Assembly: GCA_910578645.1 (NCBI GenBank)
Contig: CAJTQI010000009.1
Location: 58,478 to 122,477, forward strand
Source of the DNA: an uncultured Lachnospiraceae bacterium
GTDB lineage: Bacteria; Bacillota; Clostridia; Lachnospirales; Lachnospiraceae
Direction of reading: 5' to 3'
DNA: 64,000 nucleotides
The notes under the pieces are model-generated. The model saw only the letters and a program-made list of their open reading frames with translations. It ran no database searches and was not told the origin of the DNA. A program made the translations under genes and the position numbers. Below, one piece after another: positions 26,220 through 34,336 of the stretch. How positions within the stretch are numbered: position 1 is the stretch's first letter; each line of letters starts with the position of its first letter.

Positions 26220-26786
26220 CTATCTTCTTCCTGTTGTACCACGTGTGGACATGTTGGAGCCGGTGGCAGCGTTGTTTCCGGTTGTATTGTTGGAACCGGT
26301 TACATCGTCTACCATATTTTCCACGCCGTCGGCAGCGTCGTCAATCACGTCGGCAGCCGCATTCCCGGCATCGCCTACCGCGTCACCGACATTGTCAAGC
26401 ATGGAATCATTGTCGTCCATGTCTCCGGCGGTTACGTCGTTGACATTTTCATTATCGTCCATGCCATTGGTGTCGGTACCGTCTGTTGTGTCGGTACCGT
26501 CTGTTGTGTCGGTACCGTTTGTTGTGCCGGTTCCTGTTGTTGTGTTGCCTGTTGTTCCGTTTGTATCGGTGTCTCCGGCCGTAGTGCCATCCGTGATATT
26601 CTGGGATGTGCCCGCACCGCCATTTGTACCTGCATTGTCAGTGTTGGTATCATTGTTCGTGTTGGATTCTCCGGCGGTCGTGTTATTGTTGCCGTTGTCT
26701 GTTCCGTTGTTTCTGCCGCAGGCGGCTAACATGGACATGGTTAGCGCCATGAGAGAAACAAGTAACAATGTTCTTATCTTTTTCAT
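26220..26786 (-). CDS. low-complexity Asn/Thr/Gly/Asp-rich lipoprotein
   Basis: The start at 26786 lies three bases after GGAGGAG. The signal peptide has a lipobox (SMLAAC), so the protein is lipid-anchored outside. The rest is low complexity, including a six-residue GTDTTD repeat encoded by three near-identical 18-bp units around 26479-26532. The C-terminal half is acidic and Ala/Asp-rich (DAVGDAGNAAADVIDD). No catalytic motif is present. It may be a surface spacer or wall-spanning lipoprotein; copy-number variation of the repeat is possible. Long open frames on the other strand are composition artefacts. Confidence 0.75.
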   Translation of the reverse strand: MKKIRTLLLVSLMALTMSMLAACGRNNGTDNGNNNTTAGESNTNNDTNTDNAGTNGGAGTSQNITDGTTAGDTDTNGTTGNTTTGTGTTNGTDTTDGTDTTDGTDTNGMDDNENVNDVTAGDMDDNDSMLDNVGDAVGDAGNAAADVIDDAADGVENMVDDVTGSNNTTGNNAATGSNMSTRGTTGRR

Positions 26787-27052
26787 ATTCTCCTCCATTC
26801 CGAAGCGTTTGTATGGGAGCCGGATATTTTGTGTGCCGGCGTTTTGGTTTACCGGCTTAGTGTTTGACGGCTCCTATGGGAATCTGCGACGCTTCACTGC
26901 AAATTCCCGGATGACAGAATGTTTTTGTATAAAAACACCTGCTTCTATGTTATTATGTCTGATAGAAAATAAAATATGCACATCTATATTAGGGAATATT
27001 GAGGTGCAATTTCGACAAATTAAAATAATAAAGCACAGAATTGGAGAAGAAT

Positions 27053-27835
27053 ATGGAATTTCGTCCTTGCATTGATATCCACAACGGAAGTGTGAAACAG
27101 ATTGTAGGCGGCAGCCTGCGGGACTATGGCGATAAGGCGCAGGAGAATTATGTGTCTGCCCAGGATGCGGCTTTTTATGCCAGGATGTACCAGGAGTATG
27201 GAATAAAGGGAGGACACATTATATTGTTAAACCCTGCCTCTTCACCTTATTATGAGAAAACGAAAGAGCAGGCGCTTGCTGCACTTAAGGCTTATCCCGG
27301 CGGCATGCAGGCAGGAGGCGGCATCACACCGGAGAATGCCGGAGAATATTTAAACGCCGGGGCGAGCCATGTCATTGTGACTTCCTATGTCTTCCATGAT
27401 GGCAGGCTTGAGTATGAACGCCTGGAGAATCTGGTTCATGAGGTGGGAAAGAAAAATTTGGTGTTGGATTTGAGTGCAAGAAAAAAAGATGGGCGTTACT
27501 TTATTGTAACCGACAGATGGCAGAAGTATACCAGGACAGAGCTGAATAAGAACACGCTAGACGAATTATCTTCTTATTGCGATGAATTTCTCGTCCATGC
27601 GGTGGATGTGGAAGGCAAAGCGGACGGTATAGAAGAAGAGCTGGCAAGCCTGCTTGGCGGCTGGGGCAAGATTCCTGTGACTTATGCAGGCGGTGTGCAT
27701 AGTTTTGATGATTTGCGGTTATTGAAGAAGCTTGGGAAAGATAAAGTGCATGTGACGGTGGGCAGTGCACTGGATTTGTTCGGTGGCAGCATGGAGTTTG
27801 AAAAGGTGTTGTACCTATGCCGTGCGGAAAGATGA
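27053..27835 (+). CDS. hisA: HisA-type phosphoribosyl isomerase (eukaryote-like HIS6 form)
   Basis: The start MEFRPCIDIHNGSVKQIVGG is preceded by TTGGAGAAG. The (beta/alpha)8 barrel carries GGHIILLNPASS, MQAGGGI and VTYAGGVHSFDDL phosphate-binding loops. The arrangement is closer to the eukaryotic HIS6 type than to ordinary bacterial HisA, and the length (260) agrees. It isomerises ProFAR to PRFAR in histidine biosynthesis. No other his genes are in this window, which is unusual for HisA; a related sugar-phosphate isomerase role cannot be excluded. Confidence 0.82.
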   Translation: MEFRPCIDIHNGSVKQIVGGSLRDYGDKAQENYVSAQDAAFYARMYQEYGIKGGHIILLNPASSPYYEKTKEQALAALKAYPGGMQAGGGITPENAGEYLNAGASHVIVTSYVFHDGRLEYERLENLVHEVGKKNLVLDLSARKKDGRYFIVTDRWQKYTRTELNKNTLDELSSYCDEFLVHAVDVEGKADGIEEELASLLGGWGKIPVTYAGGVHSFDDLRLLKKLGKDKVHVTVGSALDLFGGSMEFEKVLYLCRAER

Positions 27836-27910
27836 TAGTAATTTGTATCTTATGGTATTAATATAAGGAAGATATCCGGTGTGTCGGCCAGATGAATTTC
27901 TTCCATAAAA

Positions 27911-27937
27911 AAAACCTGTCTCATGACAGGTTTTCTC
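27911..27937 (+). terminator. rho-independent terminator after hisA
   Basis: AAAACCTGTC-TCAT-GACAGGTTTT is a perfect stem-loop with a T-run. It can also work on the opposite strand for the cold-shock gene. Confidence 0.85.
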
Positions 27938-28038
27938 TAATCCGTTATAACAATAGCTAATTCTAAATAAAATTTGTCATTTATATTTAAGAACAGGCAC
28001 ATCGTAATAGTGATTATGATATTATAAGACCGATGGTC

Positions 28039-28239
28039 TTATAACTTGGTAACGTTTACGGCCTGAGGACCTTTTTCGCCATTAACTACTTCATACTCAA
28101 CAGCAGCGCCTTCCTCGAGAGATTTGAAGCCCTCCATGTTGAGCCCTGAATAATGAACGAAAACGTCGTTACCCTGCTCATCAGAGATGAAGCCGTAACC
28201 TTTTTGGTTGTTAAACCATTTAACTGTACCTTTGTTCAT
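28039..28239 (-). CDS. cold-shock protein (CspA family)
   Basis: The start MNKGTVKWFNNQKGYGFISD follows TGGAGGT with seven bases of spacing. The 66-residue OB fold contains the RNP1 (KGYGFI) and RNP2 (VFVHY) RNA-binding motifs. Csp proteins are RNA chaperones that bind single-stranded nucleic acid. A TTTACA-17-TATCCT promoter on the - strand lies about 50 bases upstream, so the leader is short and lacks the long thermosensor leader known for E. coli cspA. Confidence 0.95.
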   Translation of the reverse strand: MNKGTVKWFNNQKGYGFISDEQGNDVFVHYSGLNMEGFKSLEEGAAVEYEVVNGEKGPQAVNVTKL

Positions 28240-28287
28240 CGTACATACCTCCAAAAAATTATAGATAAGTTGAATGTCAACATCCAT

Positions 28288-28316
28288 AGGATAGCACATG
28301 TCTTACTAAATGTAAA
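28288..28316 (-). promoter_or_regulatory. csp promoter
   Basis: On the - strand TTTACA (28311-28316) and TATCCT (28288-28293) are spaced 17 bases apart, ~50 bases before the csp start codon. Confidence 0.55.
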
Positions 28317-28439
28317 GCATTGTTTTATATTTCGTAGCCGTTTTTACAGCATTTTTTACAGTAATTTAAGTAAAAACATGCACATTGTCCATTTTCATAA
28401 TCTGGTCATATTGAGACATGTCCATTATGTAAACAGAGA

Positions 28440-28468
28440 TTGTCATTCCGGGCCACCTATGATACAAT
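28440..28468 (+). promoter_or_regulatory. promoter of the LytM-like gene
   Basis: TTGTCA (28440-28445) and TACAAT (28463-28468) are spaced 17 bases apart and lie about 50 bases before the TTG start codon. Confidence 0.65.
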
Positions 28469-28516
28469 AAAGAACATCAATATGTAGTATACGGAACATA
28501 CTGGAGGTGATTTTGG

Positions 28517-29230
28517 TTGAAAGAAGCGGAAGAGGGCAAGATAAGTAATCATATATTGATGTCTGGAACCGACACTGGGAGAGGGATATTCCAACAGATA
28601 GGGAAAGGCTCTGCACTGGCAGGAGCGGGTGCGGTGGCAGTGGCAGCAGTCATCGTAATTCTTGCGGTGGTCAGTTACCAGGAAAAGAAAAAGATTGAAG
28701 CCCTGGAAGCGGAAGTGGAGAGTCAGAAAAAAGAAATTGAAAAGCTGACAGAAGAAAATACCGATTTGGTTTCTCTTAGGGAGGAACTGACGGATAAAGT
28801 TATGATACTCAGCGATACAATTAATCAGAAAGTAGAGGAAGAAGAGGCGGAGGAACAGGAGAAGGCGCAGGCGCATATGCCTGTCGGTTTTCCTATGTCT
28901 TCGTCCGCATCTTTGGAGGAAGCCGGGGGAGATACGCCGATGGTCAAGTTAAACGGCGGGGCGGGCACCAGTATTATTGCCTCTGCGGATGGTACGGTGG
29001 TTTCGATTACCACGGACAGTACTTATATCCATTGCATCAAAGTCGACCATGGGAACGGATATCATAGTATTTACCGGAATGATGGGGAAGCCATGGTCAA
29101 GGAAGGGGATGCCGTAGTCCGGGGAGCAATCCTTTATGTGATTGGAGAGGAAAATACCGAACTTGGCTATCAGATTACTTATAATGAGAAGTATATTGAC
29201 CCTATGGAATTGATTAACGTAGACGGTTGA
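28517..29230 (+). CDS. membrane-anchored degenerate LytM/M23-like protein
   Basis: A TTG start follows GGAGGTGAT. The 237-residue protein has a cytoplasmic start, one membrane helix (~33-52), a coiled coil (~55-105, KIEALEAEVESQKKEIEKL), an acidic linker, and a C-terminal LytM-like fold (IASADGTVVSITTD, KVDHGNGYHSIYRN, VKEGDAVVRGAILYVIG). The HxxxD and HxH zinc ligands of active M23 peptidases are not present. Such proteins, like EnvC or spore SpoIIQ-type factors, often regulate other wall enzymes or form protein complexes. A role in sporulation is possible but not shown. Confidence 0.75.
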   Translation: MKEAEEGKISNHILMSGTDTGRGIFQQIGKGSALAGAGAVAVAAVIVILAVVSYQEKKKIEALEAEVESQKKEIEKLTEENTDLVSLREELTDKVMILSDTINQKVEEEEAEEQEKAQAHMPVGFPMSSSASLEEAGGDTPMVKLNGGAGTSIIASADGTVVSITTDSTYIHCIKVDHGNGYHSIYRNDGEAMVKEGDAVVRGAILYVIGEENTELGYQITYNEKYIDPMELINVDG

Positions 29231-29238
29231 TGTAAGCG

Positions 29239-29333
29239 AAGGCTGTTGCAAGATGACGGATTCTTACAATAGGCAGCACAGATATCATATGTATGGGCTG
29301 TATATTGCAGGAGCGTTGTTTTTGCAACAGCTT
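29239..29333. repeat. ~95-bp inverted-repeat element, copy A
   Basis: The element has terminal inverted repeats of AGGCTGTTGCAA type and shares both ends, plus an inner GGATT..TACAATA block, with the element at 38952-39048. It follows the LytM-like gene and abuts the convergent yerC-like gene, where the hairpin and T-rich right end can terminate transcription. Confidence 0.7.
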
Positions 29334-29339
29334 TGTTTT

Positions 29340-29633
29340 TCATTCTGTATTCCCAAGACGTTCAAATATCATGTCGTAACCGTCATTTCCATAGTTGAGG
29401 GAGCGGTTCACACGGCTGATAGTGGCGGTAGATGCGCCGGTCTTGTCGGCGATTTCCAGATAAGTGTTCTGGTTCCTGAGCATGGACGCTACTTCAAAGC
29501 GTTGGGATAAGGATAACAGTTCATTGACCGTGCACAAGTCTTCAAAGAAGCTGTAACATTCTTCTCTTGTCTTAAGACACAGCACAGCGTCGAATAGATG
29601 GTCTACAGCATCTGTTTTCAGTTTCTTATTCAT
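29340..29633 (-). CDS. YerC/TrpR-like DNA-binding protein
   Basis: The start MNKKLKTDAVDHLFDAV gives the standard ~97-residue length. The sequence LSQRFEVASMLRNQNTYLEIADKTGASTATISRVNRSLNYG contains the TrpR-type helix-turn-helix (shown in part). In Bacillus the YerC family is a small regulator with incompletely defined targets. The gene converges on the LytM-like gene across an inverted-repeat element. GGAAGGAG precedes the start on the - strand. Confidence 0.88.
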   Translation of the reverse strand: MNKKLKTDAVDHLFDAVLCLKTREECYSFFEDLCTVNELLSLSQRFEVASMLRNQNTYLEIADKTGASTATISRVNRSLNYGNDGYDMIFERLGNTE

Positions 29634-29738
29634 AGAGTGCTCCTTCCTGAGGGTACTTTCATACGTTAAAACTTTACTAGCGTTATGTATGAATATAACA
29701 CAGGGGAGAAGGTTTGTAAATGGGTGCAGATAAAACAC

Positions 29739-29767
29739 TTGTCATGTAGTAATAAAAACTATATAAT
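29739..29767 (+). promoter_or_regulatory. promoter of the DUF1836 gene
   Basis: TTGTCA (29739-29744) and TATAAT (29762-29767) have 17-base spacing, ~50 bases before the start codon. Confidence 0.7.
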
Positions 29768-29822
29768 GAAGTATATATATCAGTAAGATGGATTGGCTTT
29801 ATGACATGGAAGGGCGCAGAAG

Positions 29823-30476
29823 ATGACAATCAATACAGAAGATTTGCTTAACAGTATATTGGAAAGCCTGGACAGGATTGAGTATATCAAGGCGGAGGAC
29901 ATACCGGATATTGACTTGTATATGGACCAGGTTACGACGTTTATGGATACCCATTTGAAAAATTCGTCGCGGAATCCCTCGGAAGATAAGATTTTGACAA
30001 AGACAATGATTAATAATTATGCCAAGAATGACTTGATTCCCCCGCCGGTCAGGAAGAAGTATTCCAAGGAACATGTTTTGCTTCTTATTTTTATCTACTA
30101 CTATAAAGGTATTCTGTCTATCAGTGACATACAGGAACTGTTGGCGCCGATTACAAGGCAGTTTTTTGATACGACGGAACAGTTTGACTTGTCGGCCGTC
30201 TACGAAGAGGTGTTTGGTCTGGAGCGGGAACAGGCAGCGTCTTTGAAGACGGATGTGATAGAGAAATTTAAAATTGCCGGACAGACATTTCAGGAGGCAC
30301 CGCAGGAGAGTAAGGAGTTTCTGCAGATGTTTTCTTTTATCTGTATGCTTAGTTTTGACGTTTATGTAAAAAAATTGTTGATTGAGAAGATGATAGACGG
30401 CATCGCGAAGGGAAAAGAGAAGCCTGAGAGGAGAAGGGCAAAAAAGCAGGATACGAACAACCAGTATGATGCCTGA
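29823..30476 (+). CDS. DUF1836-family protein
   Basis: The 217-residue protein shows the DUF1836 pattern: an N-terminal MerR-like segment (LTKTMINNYAKNDLIPPPVRKKYSKEH; partial) followed by helical sequence LLLIFIYYYKGILSISDI. The family is widespread in Firmicutes and thought to be regulatory because of the MerR-like helix-turn-helix, but its ligand and targets are unknown to me. It has a Lys/Arg-rich tail. It is followed 36 bp later by an HPt protein gene in the same direction. Confidence 0.82.
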   Translation: MTINTEDLLNSILESLDRIEYIKAEDIPDIDLYMDQVTTFMDTHLKNSSRNPSEDKILTKTMINNYAKNDLIPPPVRKKYSKEHVLLLIFIYYYKGILSISDIQELLAPITRQFFDTTEQFDLSAVYEEVFGLEREQAASLKTDVIEKFKIAGQTFQEAPQESKEFLQMFSFICMLSFDVYVKKLLIEKMIDGIAKGKEKPERRRAKKQDTNNQYDA

Positions 30477-30512
30477 TATAGTAATGGTATTGGAACAGAA
30501 TGGAGTGTTTAA

Positions 30513-30890
30513 ATGGGAGCGGTTCATACAATTTATGATTTATCGGCAAGAGGATTTGACGTTGAGGAAGGAATTGCGGTTTGTGCCGGGGATGAAGAAA
30601 TTTATCTGGAAGTTTTAGAGGCGGCGCTTGATGAAGGCAGAGAGAAAATTCCGTTTATCAGGGAATGTTATGAGAGGAAAGATTTTGAGCGGTATTGCAT
30701 CGAGATGCACGGCCTGAAAAATGCCATGAAGTCTGTAGGCGCCATGGGATTGTCCGAGGCTGCCAGAGAGCAGGAGTTTGCAGTGAAAGAAGATAACTTG
30801 CAGTTGGTGGAAGCGAAAGCGGAGGATATACTTATACAGTACCGTAATGTGGTGGCAGCACTGGAGGAGTTGTTTAGGAATCTTAAGTAG
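30513..30890 (+). CDS. HPt-domain phosphotransfer protein
   Basis: The 125-residue helical protein contains YCIEMHGLKNAMKSVGA, the HPt site in which the histidine accepts a phosphoryl group, at about residue 68. The ribosome site GGAGTG lies before the ATG. HPt proteins shuttle phosphate between response-regulator receivers. No hybrid kinase or receiver is encoded nearby, so partners must be elsewhere. Co-direction with the DUF1836 gene suggests one transcript. Confidence 0.85.
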   Translation: MGAVHTIYDLSARGFDVEEGIAVCAGDEEIYLEVLEAALDEGREKIPFIRECYERKDFERYCIEMHGLKNAMKSVGAMGLSEAAREQEFAVKEDNLQLVEAKAEDILIQYRNVVAALEELFRNLK

Positions 30891-30920
30891 ACTATGTAAT
30901 AGGCTGATGTCAGGCATTAT

Positions 30921-30956
30921 CGGCGCGGATGTGGGTTTTACTGCATATCCGCGCCG
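30921..30956. terminator. GC-rich hairpin between convergent genes
   Basis: CGGCGCGGAT pairs with ATCCGCGCCG-type sequence at 30947-30956. T-runs are poor on both sides, so termination strength is uncertain. Confidence 0.5.
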
Positions 30957-31018
30957 AAGTGTTGTGCAAGTAAGGCCATGGAAAAATAATATTATTTGGC
31001 TGTTCCTATGACTGTATA

Positions 31019-32038
31019 CTAATTTGCCGCGTTCTGCGCATAGGTGGTATCCACCAGTTCTTCGTAAGGCACGCGCCCGTCCAGTTCCCCGGATTCTTCC
31101 AGGATATTCTGCAACAGGTCAAAGCTGTCTTTTTCAAAAATTAGGTCGCCTTTCCATGTATCCTGGGAGGCATACCGGTTTACGATGGTAGTGATGGTAT
31201 CTAAGTCGGTCTCTTCAAACTGAGGGGCAATGATTTGTGCTATCTCTTCCGGTGTGTGGGACTGTACATAGTCCATACCTTTTTGCAGAGCGTTGGTAAA
31301 TGCCTGGATTACTTCGGGATGTTCCTCGATGTAGCTTTTCTTGGCGGAAAACGCGGTGTAAGGCACATAGCCGGAGTCTTCGCCCAGGGATGCCACAACA
31401 TAACCGTCGCCTTTGGATTCAAGGGATGTGGCGTGGGGCTCGAATTCTACGGTAAAATCCCCTTGCCCGCCAGAAAAAGCAGCCGCGGTGGAACCGAAGT
31501 CTATGCTTTGGTCAATTGCAAGGTCAGATGCAGGGTCGATGCTGTTTTTCTTCAGAATATACTCGAAAACCATCTCAGGCATACCGCCGGCCCTGCCGCC
31601 AAGCACATCTTTGCCTTTGAGCATATCCCAACTAAAATTATCAATCGGTTCTCTTGAAACCAGGAAATTTCCGGCACGCTGTGTCAGTTGGGCGAAATTG
31701 ACGGCATAGTCGGAGGCGCCTTCTTTATAGGTATAAATTGTACTTTCGCTGCCCATGAAGCCGATATCTGCCTCGCCGGTTAACAGTGCAGTCATCGTCT
31801 TGTCGGCGCCGAATCCGGTGACAAGAGTTAAATCGATTCCCTCCTTGGCAAAATAGCCTTCTTCAATGGCGACATACATGGGTGCATAGAAAATAGAATG
31901 TGCTACTTCATTTAAAACTACGGGTGTATTCTTGGAAGAGGCCGAAGCGCCGTCTTTCTTTTCGGTAGATTTCCCACAGCCGCCGAGTGTTCCCATGACC
32001 ATGAGTGCCGTAAGCATAAGACATAAAAATTTTTTCAT
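31019..32038 (-). CDS. ABC transporter substrate-binding lipoprotein (NMT1/SsuA-like)
   Basis: The start MKKFLCLMLTALMVMGTLGGC follows CGGAGAATT and gives a lipoprotein signal. The sequence EVAHSIFYAPMYVAIEEGYFAKEGIDLTLV and GADKTMTALLTGEADIGFMGSE (both shown partly) are the NMT1/THI5/SsuA signature. The family binds sulfonates, nitrate, pyrimidine thiamine precursors or similar compounds. No permease or ATPase genes adjoin it, so the transporter partner and ligand are unknown. I see no TPP riboswitch upstream. Confidence 0.85.
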   Translation of the reverse strand: MKKFLCLMLTALMVMGTLGGCGKSTEKKDGASASSKNTPVVLNEVAHSIFYAPMYVAIEEGYFAKEGIDLTLVTGFGADKTMTALLTGEADIGFMGSESTIYTYKEGASDYAVNFAQLTQRAGNFLVSREPIDNFSWDMLKGKDVLGGRAGGMPEMVFEYILKKNSIDPASDLAIDQSIDFGSTAAAFSGGQGDFTVEFEPHATSLESKGDGYVVASLGEDSGYVPYTAFSAKKSYIEEHPEVIQAFTNALQKGMDYVQSHTPEEIAQIIAPQFEETDLDTITTIVNRYASQDTWKGDLIFEKDSFDLLQNILEESGELDGRVPYEELVDTTYAQNAAN

Positions 32039-32040
32039 AA

Positions 32041-32172
32041 TTCTCCGCAAGTCCTATTAGCGCATTTGTTATAGGATATGCAGGAGGACAAGAAGCCGTT
32101 CATGGTTTAACTGCTTTATTTATATCATTAGAAATTCCTCGTTTCTTCGGGTTTGCGAAGGGAATGGCCTAA
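32041..32172 (+). other. possible gene remnant in the 32.0-32.3 kb gap
   Basis: A 43-codon open stretch on the + strand reads VIGYAGGQEAVHGLTALF and ISLEIPRFFGFAKGMA before a stop at 32170. It has no start codon or ribosome site and overlaps the leader of the substrate-binding gene. It resembles the end of a membrane protein but I cannot name one. The rest of the gap to 32290 shows no feature. Confidence 0.25.
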
Positions 32173-32291
32173 ACGGATGTGGCTTGTTTTTTTGGACTGT
32201 TCATTATTGGAATCTGCCGTAGGAAATGGCATGATAGGTAAATTTGGCTGTGAGAGATAGCGGATTTGTTATGAATTTTATTAAGAAATAT

Positions 32292-32315
32292 AAAAACGCC
32301 GATTTTACGGCGTTT
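32292..32315 (-). terminator. tRNA-Gly terminator
   Basis: On the - strand AAACGCCG-TAAAAT-CGGCGTTTTT forms a perfect stem with a T-run, eight bases after the tRNA 3' end. Confidence 0.85.
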
Positions 32316-32322
32316 ACATAAC

Positions 32323-32393
32323 AGCGGATAACGGGAATCGAACCCGCCTCTCCAGCTTGGGAAGCTGGCATTCTACCAATGAACTATATCCGC
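32323..32393 (-). tRNA. tRNA-Gly (anticodon CCC)
   Basis: The - strand sequence folds as a complete cloverleaf: acceptor GCGGATA/TATCCGC, a D arm with TTGGTAGAA, an anticodon stem CCAGC/GCTGG with loop TTCCCAA (anticodon CCC), and a T arm with GGTTCGATTCC. The discriminator base is T and CCA is not encoded. It would decode GGG codons. A terminator follows; the -10-like TATACT lies just upstream. Confidence 0.95.
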
Positions 32394-32510
32394 GTGTGTT
32401 TAGTATAACAGCAAATAAGTAAAAAGAAAAGCATAAAATTTAATTTTTTTAAAAAATTTGAAAAACATATTGTGCTGACGGCTTGTGGACAGTAACATTG
32501 TAAAGGTGAC

Positions 32511-33410
32511 GTGAAAAAGGACAGGAAAAAGTACGAAAGAGCGGGTGCGGTTATGTTATGGATTTTCTTGGTTTTATTGTATGGCATATTGAAAGGCGTA
32601 AGGGAGATTGTCAAGAAGAAGGCATTGGAGAAAAACTCTACTATTGAGGTACTGTTTATGTACACATTTCTGTCTTTTCTTATTGTTTTACCGGATACAA
32701 AGGCAGCAATGGGAATGGAACCGAAATTTTATCTCTATGTGGCAGTAAAATCTTTTGTCATTTTTCTGGCATGGATGTTCAGTTTTAAGGCTATTAAGAG
32801 AATGCCGATTAGCTTGTACGGTGTACTGGATTTGTCCAGGGTGCTTTTTGCCACACTGCTTGGCGTGTTTGTTATGCAGGAGGCATTAGGGATAGGACAG
32901 ACGGTGGGGCTTATCCTGGTTTCTGCAGGTCTGCTTTTGTTAAAATATAAACCGCGCGGTGCACGCGAGGCGGCAGGGGTACAAAGCGTGGAGGCAAAAT
33001 ATGTGGTGATGTCCTTTGCCTCATGTATACTCAATGCCATATCGGGGCTTTTGGATAAAATTCTGATGAAGGAGATTAATAGTGCCCAGCTTCAGTTTTG
33101 GTATATGTTTTTCCTTGTAGCGATGTATTTTTCCTTTATCGTAGTGACCAGAACGCCGGTTAATATAAAGAGTGTGGTACGCAATAAGTGGGTATGGCTT
33201 TTGAGTATTCTGTTCGTTATTGCAGACAGGGCGCTTTTTATCGCCAACGGAATGCCTGGAAGCCGTATTACGGTGATGACGCTACTTAAGCAGGCGGGAT
33301 GCGTGGTGACGATTTTGGCGGGAAGGTATCTGTTTAAAGAGAAAAATACAGGGCATAAGATGGTCTGTGCGGCAGTTATTATCGCAGGGATTGTGATTGC
33401 GGTGGTTTGA
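32511..33410 (+). CDS. EamA-family (DMT) transporter
   Basis: The protein has about ten hydrophobic segments in two EamA repeats (residues ~15-145 and ~165-299), a typical drug/metabolite transporter layout. The GTG at 32511 gives a 14-residue basic extension; ATG at 32553 (MLWIFLVLLYG) fits other EamA starts equally well and neither has a strong ribosome site. It is an inner-membrane permease of unknown substrate. It has no obvious operon partner; the pspA-like gene follows after a promoter. Confidence 0.8.
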   Translation: MKKDRKKYERAGAVMLWIFLVLLYGILKGVREIVKKKALEKNSTIEVLFMYTFLSFLIVLPDTKAAMGMEPKFYLYVAVKSFVIFLAWMFSFKAIKRMPISLYGVLDLSRVLFATLLGVFVMQEALGIGQTVGLILVSAGLLLLKYKPRGAREAAGVQSVEAKYVVMSFASCILNAISGLLDKILMKEINSAQLQFWYMFFLVAMYFSFIVVTRTPVNIKSVVRNKWVWLLSILFVIADRALFIANGMPGSRITVMTLLKQAGCVVTILAGRYLFKEKNTGHKMVCAAVIIAGIVIAVV

Positions 33411-33430
33411 TTATGGCAAGGGAAAATTTC

Positions 33431-33460
33431 TTGTAGGTTGGAGGAGGAGTATGGTATACT
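33431..33460 (+). promoter_or_regulatory. promoter of the pspA-like gene
   Basis: TTGTAG (33431-33436) and TATACT (33455-33460) are spaced by 18 bases. The inferred transcript has a ~185-base leader containing the structured element at 33573-33630. Confidence 0.55.
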
Positions 33461-33572
33461 GACTCTATGAATGTAAACGGGGAACAGATATTCGTGGTGA
33501 TTACAGAGAATCTAAATAAACAAGGATTTATTCAGCACGGGATATAACAAGAAAAGGAAACAGAAGACATTA

Positions 33573-33630
33573 GTGTGCAAAATAGATTTTTCACACGTAA
33601 ATTTGTGCCTGCGGCCCAAATTCGCAGGCT
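33573..33630 (+). promoter_or_regulatory. two-hairpin leader element, copy 1 (pspA-like gene)
   Basis: A first stem GTGTGCAAAA/TTTTTCACAC is followed by ACGTAAATTTGTGCCTGCGG and a second stem GCCTGCG/CGCAGGC. An alternative pairing AATTTG/CAAATT overlaps the second stem. A copy with ~80% identity precedes the purF-like gene at 48074. The element ends 22 bases before the start codon, overlapping or abutting the ribosome site region. Confidence 0.65.
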
Positions 33631-33652
33631 ATGGAAAGGTGAGGTTATTGAT

Positions 33653-34336
33653 ATGGGAATTATGGGACGGTTTAAAGACATAATGGCGTCAAATGTAAAT
33701 GCACTTTTGGACAGGGCGGAAGACCCGGAGAAGATGATAGACCAGTACTTAAGGAATCTGGAGTCTGATTTCGCCAAGGTGAAAGCAGAGACGGCTTCCA
33801 TTATGGCGGAGGAGAAGAGCGCTAAGAGGAAATTAGACGAGTGTGATGAAGAAATCACCAGGATGGGCGAGTATGCCAAGAAAGCGGTGACAGCAGGGAA
33901 TGACAACGATGCGCGCCAATTCCTGGCAAAGAAGGGCGAATTGACGAAAAAGAGAGAAATACTTGCGAAAAACTATGAGTTGGCGCAGTCCAATTCTGGA
34001 AAGATGCGGCAGATGCATGACAAACTGGAAGGCGATATCGCTTCTATGAAGAGTAAACGCGACATGCTGAAAGCGAAAGTAAAAGTAGCGGAAACACAGA
34101 AAAAGATAAACGGACTGGGAGCCGGATTGGAGAGTGCAGGAAGCCACGCGGCAGCTTTTGACAGGATGGAGGATAAGGTAAACCGGATGTTGGATGAGGC
34201 GGAAGCAGCCAGTGAGTTAAATAAGCCGGCTTCCGGTAATGATATCGATGCCTTGGCAAGTAAGTATGACTCGGTGGGGACAGATTCCGGCGTGGAAGAT
34301 GAGCTTGCGGCGCTTAAGGCGGAGATGGGACTGTAG
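33653..34336 (+). CDS. PspA/IM30 (VIPP1)-family membrane stress protein
   Basis: The ATG at 33653 gives the family start MGIMGRFKDIMASNVNALLDRAEDP. The 227-residue protein is nearly all coiled coil, as in PspA/LiaH, with the typical KRKLDECDEEI-like helices. These proteins form membrane-associated oligomers that protect against envelope damage. The SPFH/zinc-ribbon gene follows 115 bp downstream in the same direction, a recurrent Firmicutes pairing with PspA. The leader holds the structured element described at 33573. Confidence 0.9.
   Translation: MGIMGRFKDIMASNVNALLDRAEDPEKMIDQYLRNLESDFAKVKAETASIMAEEKSAKRKLDECDEEITRMGEYAKKAVTAGNDNDARQFLAKKGELTKKREILAKNYELAQSNSGKMRQMHDKLEGDIASMKSKRDMLKAKVKVAETQKKINGLGAGLESAGSHAAAFDRMEDKVNRMLDEAEAASELNKPASGNDIDALASKYDSVGTDSGVEDELAALKAEMGL

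Noticed and set aside
26190..26729. Long open frames opposite the low-complexity lipoprotein gene
   Set aside because: They are produced by the repetitive Thr/Asn/Gly/Asp codon composition of the lipoprotein; products are strings of Val/Cys or Ser/Pro and no ribosome site fits.
32039..32290. TPP riboswitch controlling the NMT1-like substrate-binding protein
   Set aside because: The THI-box consensus CTGAGA...ACCTGA is absent on the - strand leader.
33467..33547. 26-codon leader peptide upstream of the pspA-like gene
   Set aside because: It begins at the inferred transcription start without a ribosome site and has no recognisable composition bias; probably chance.
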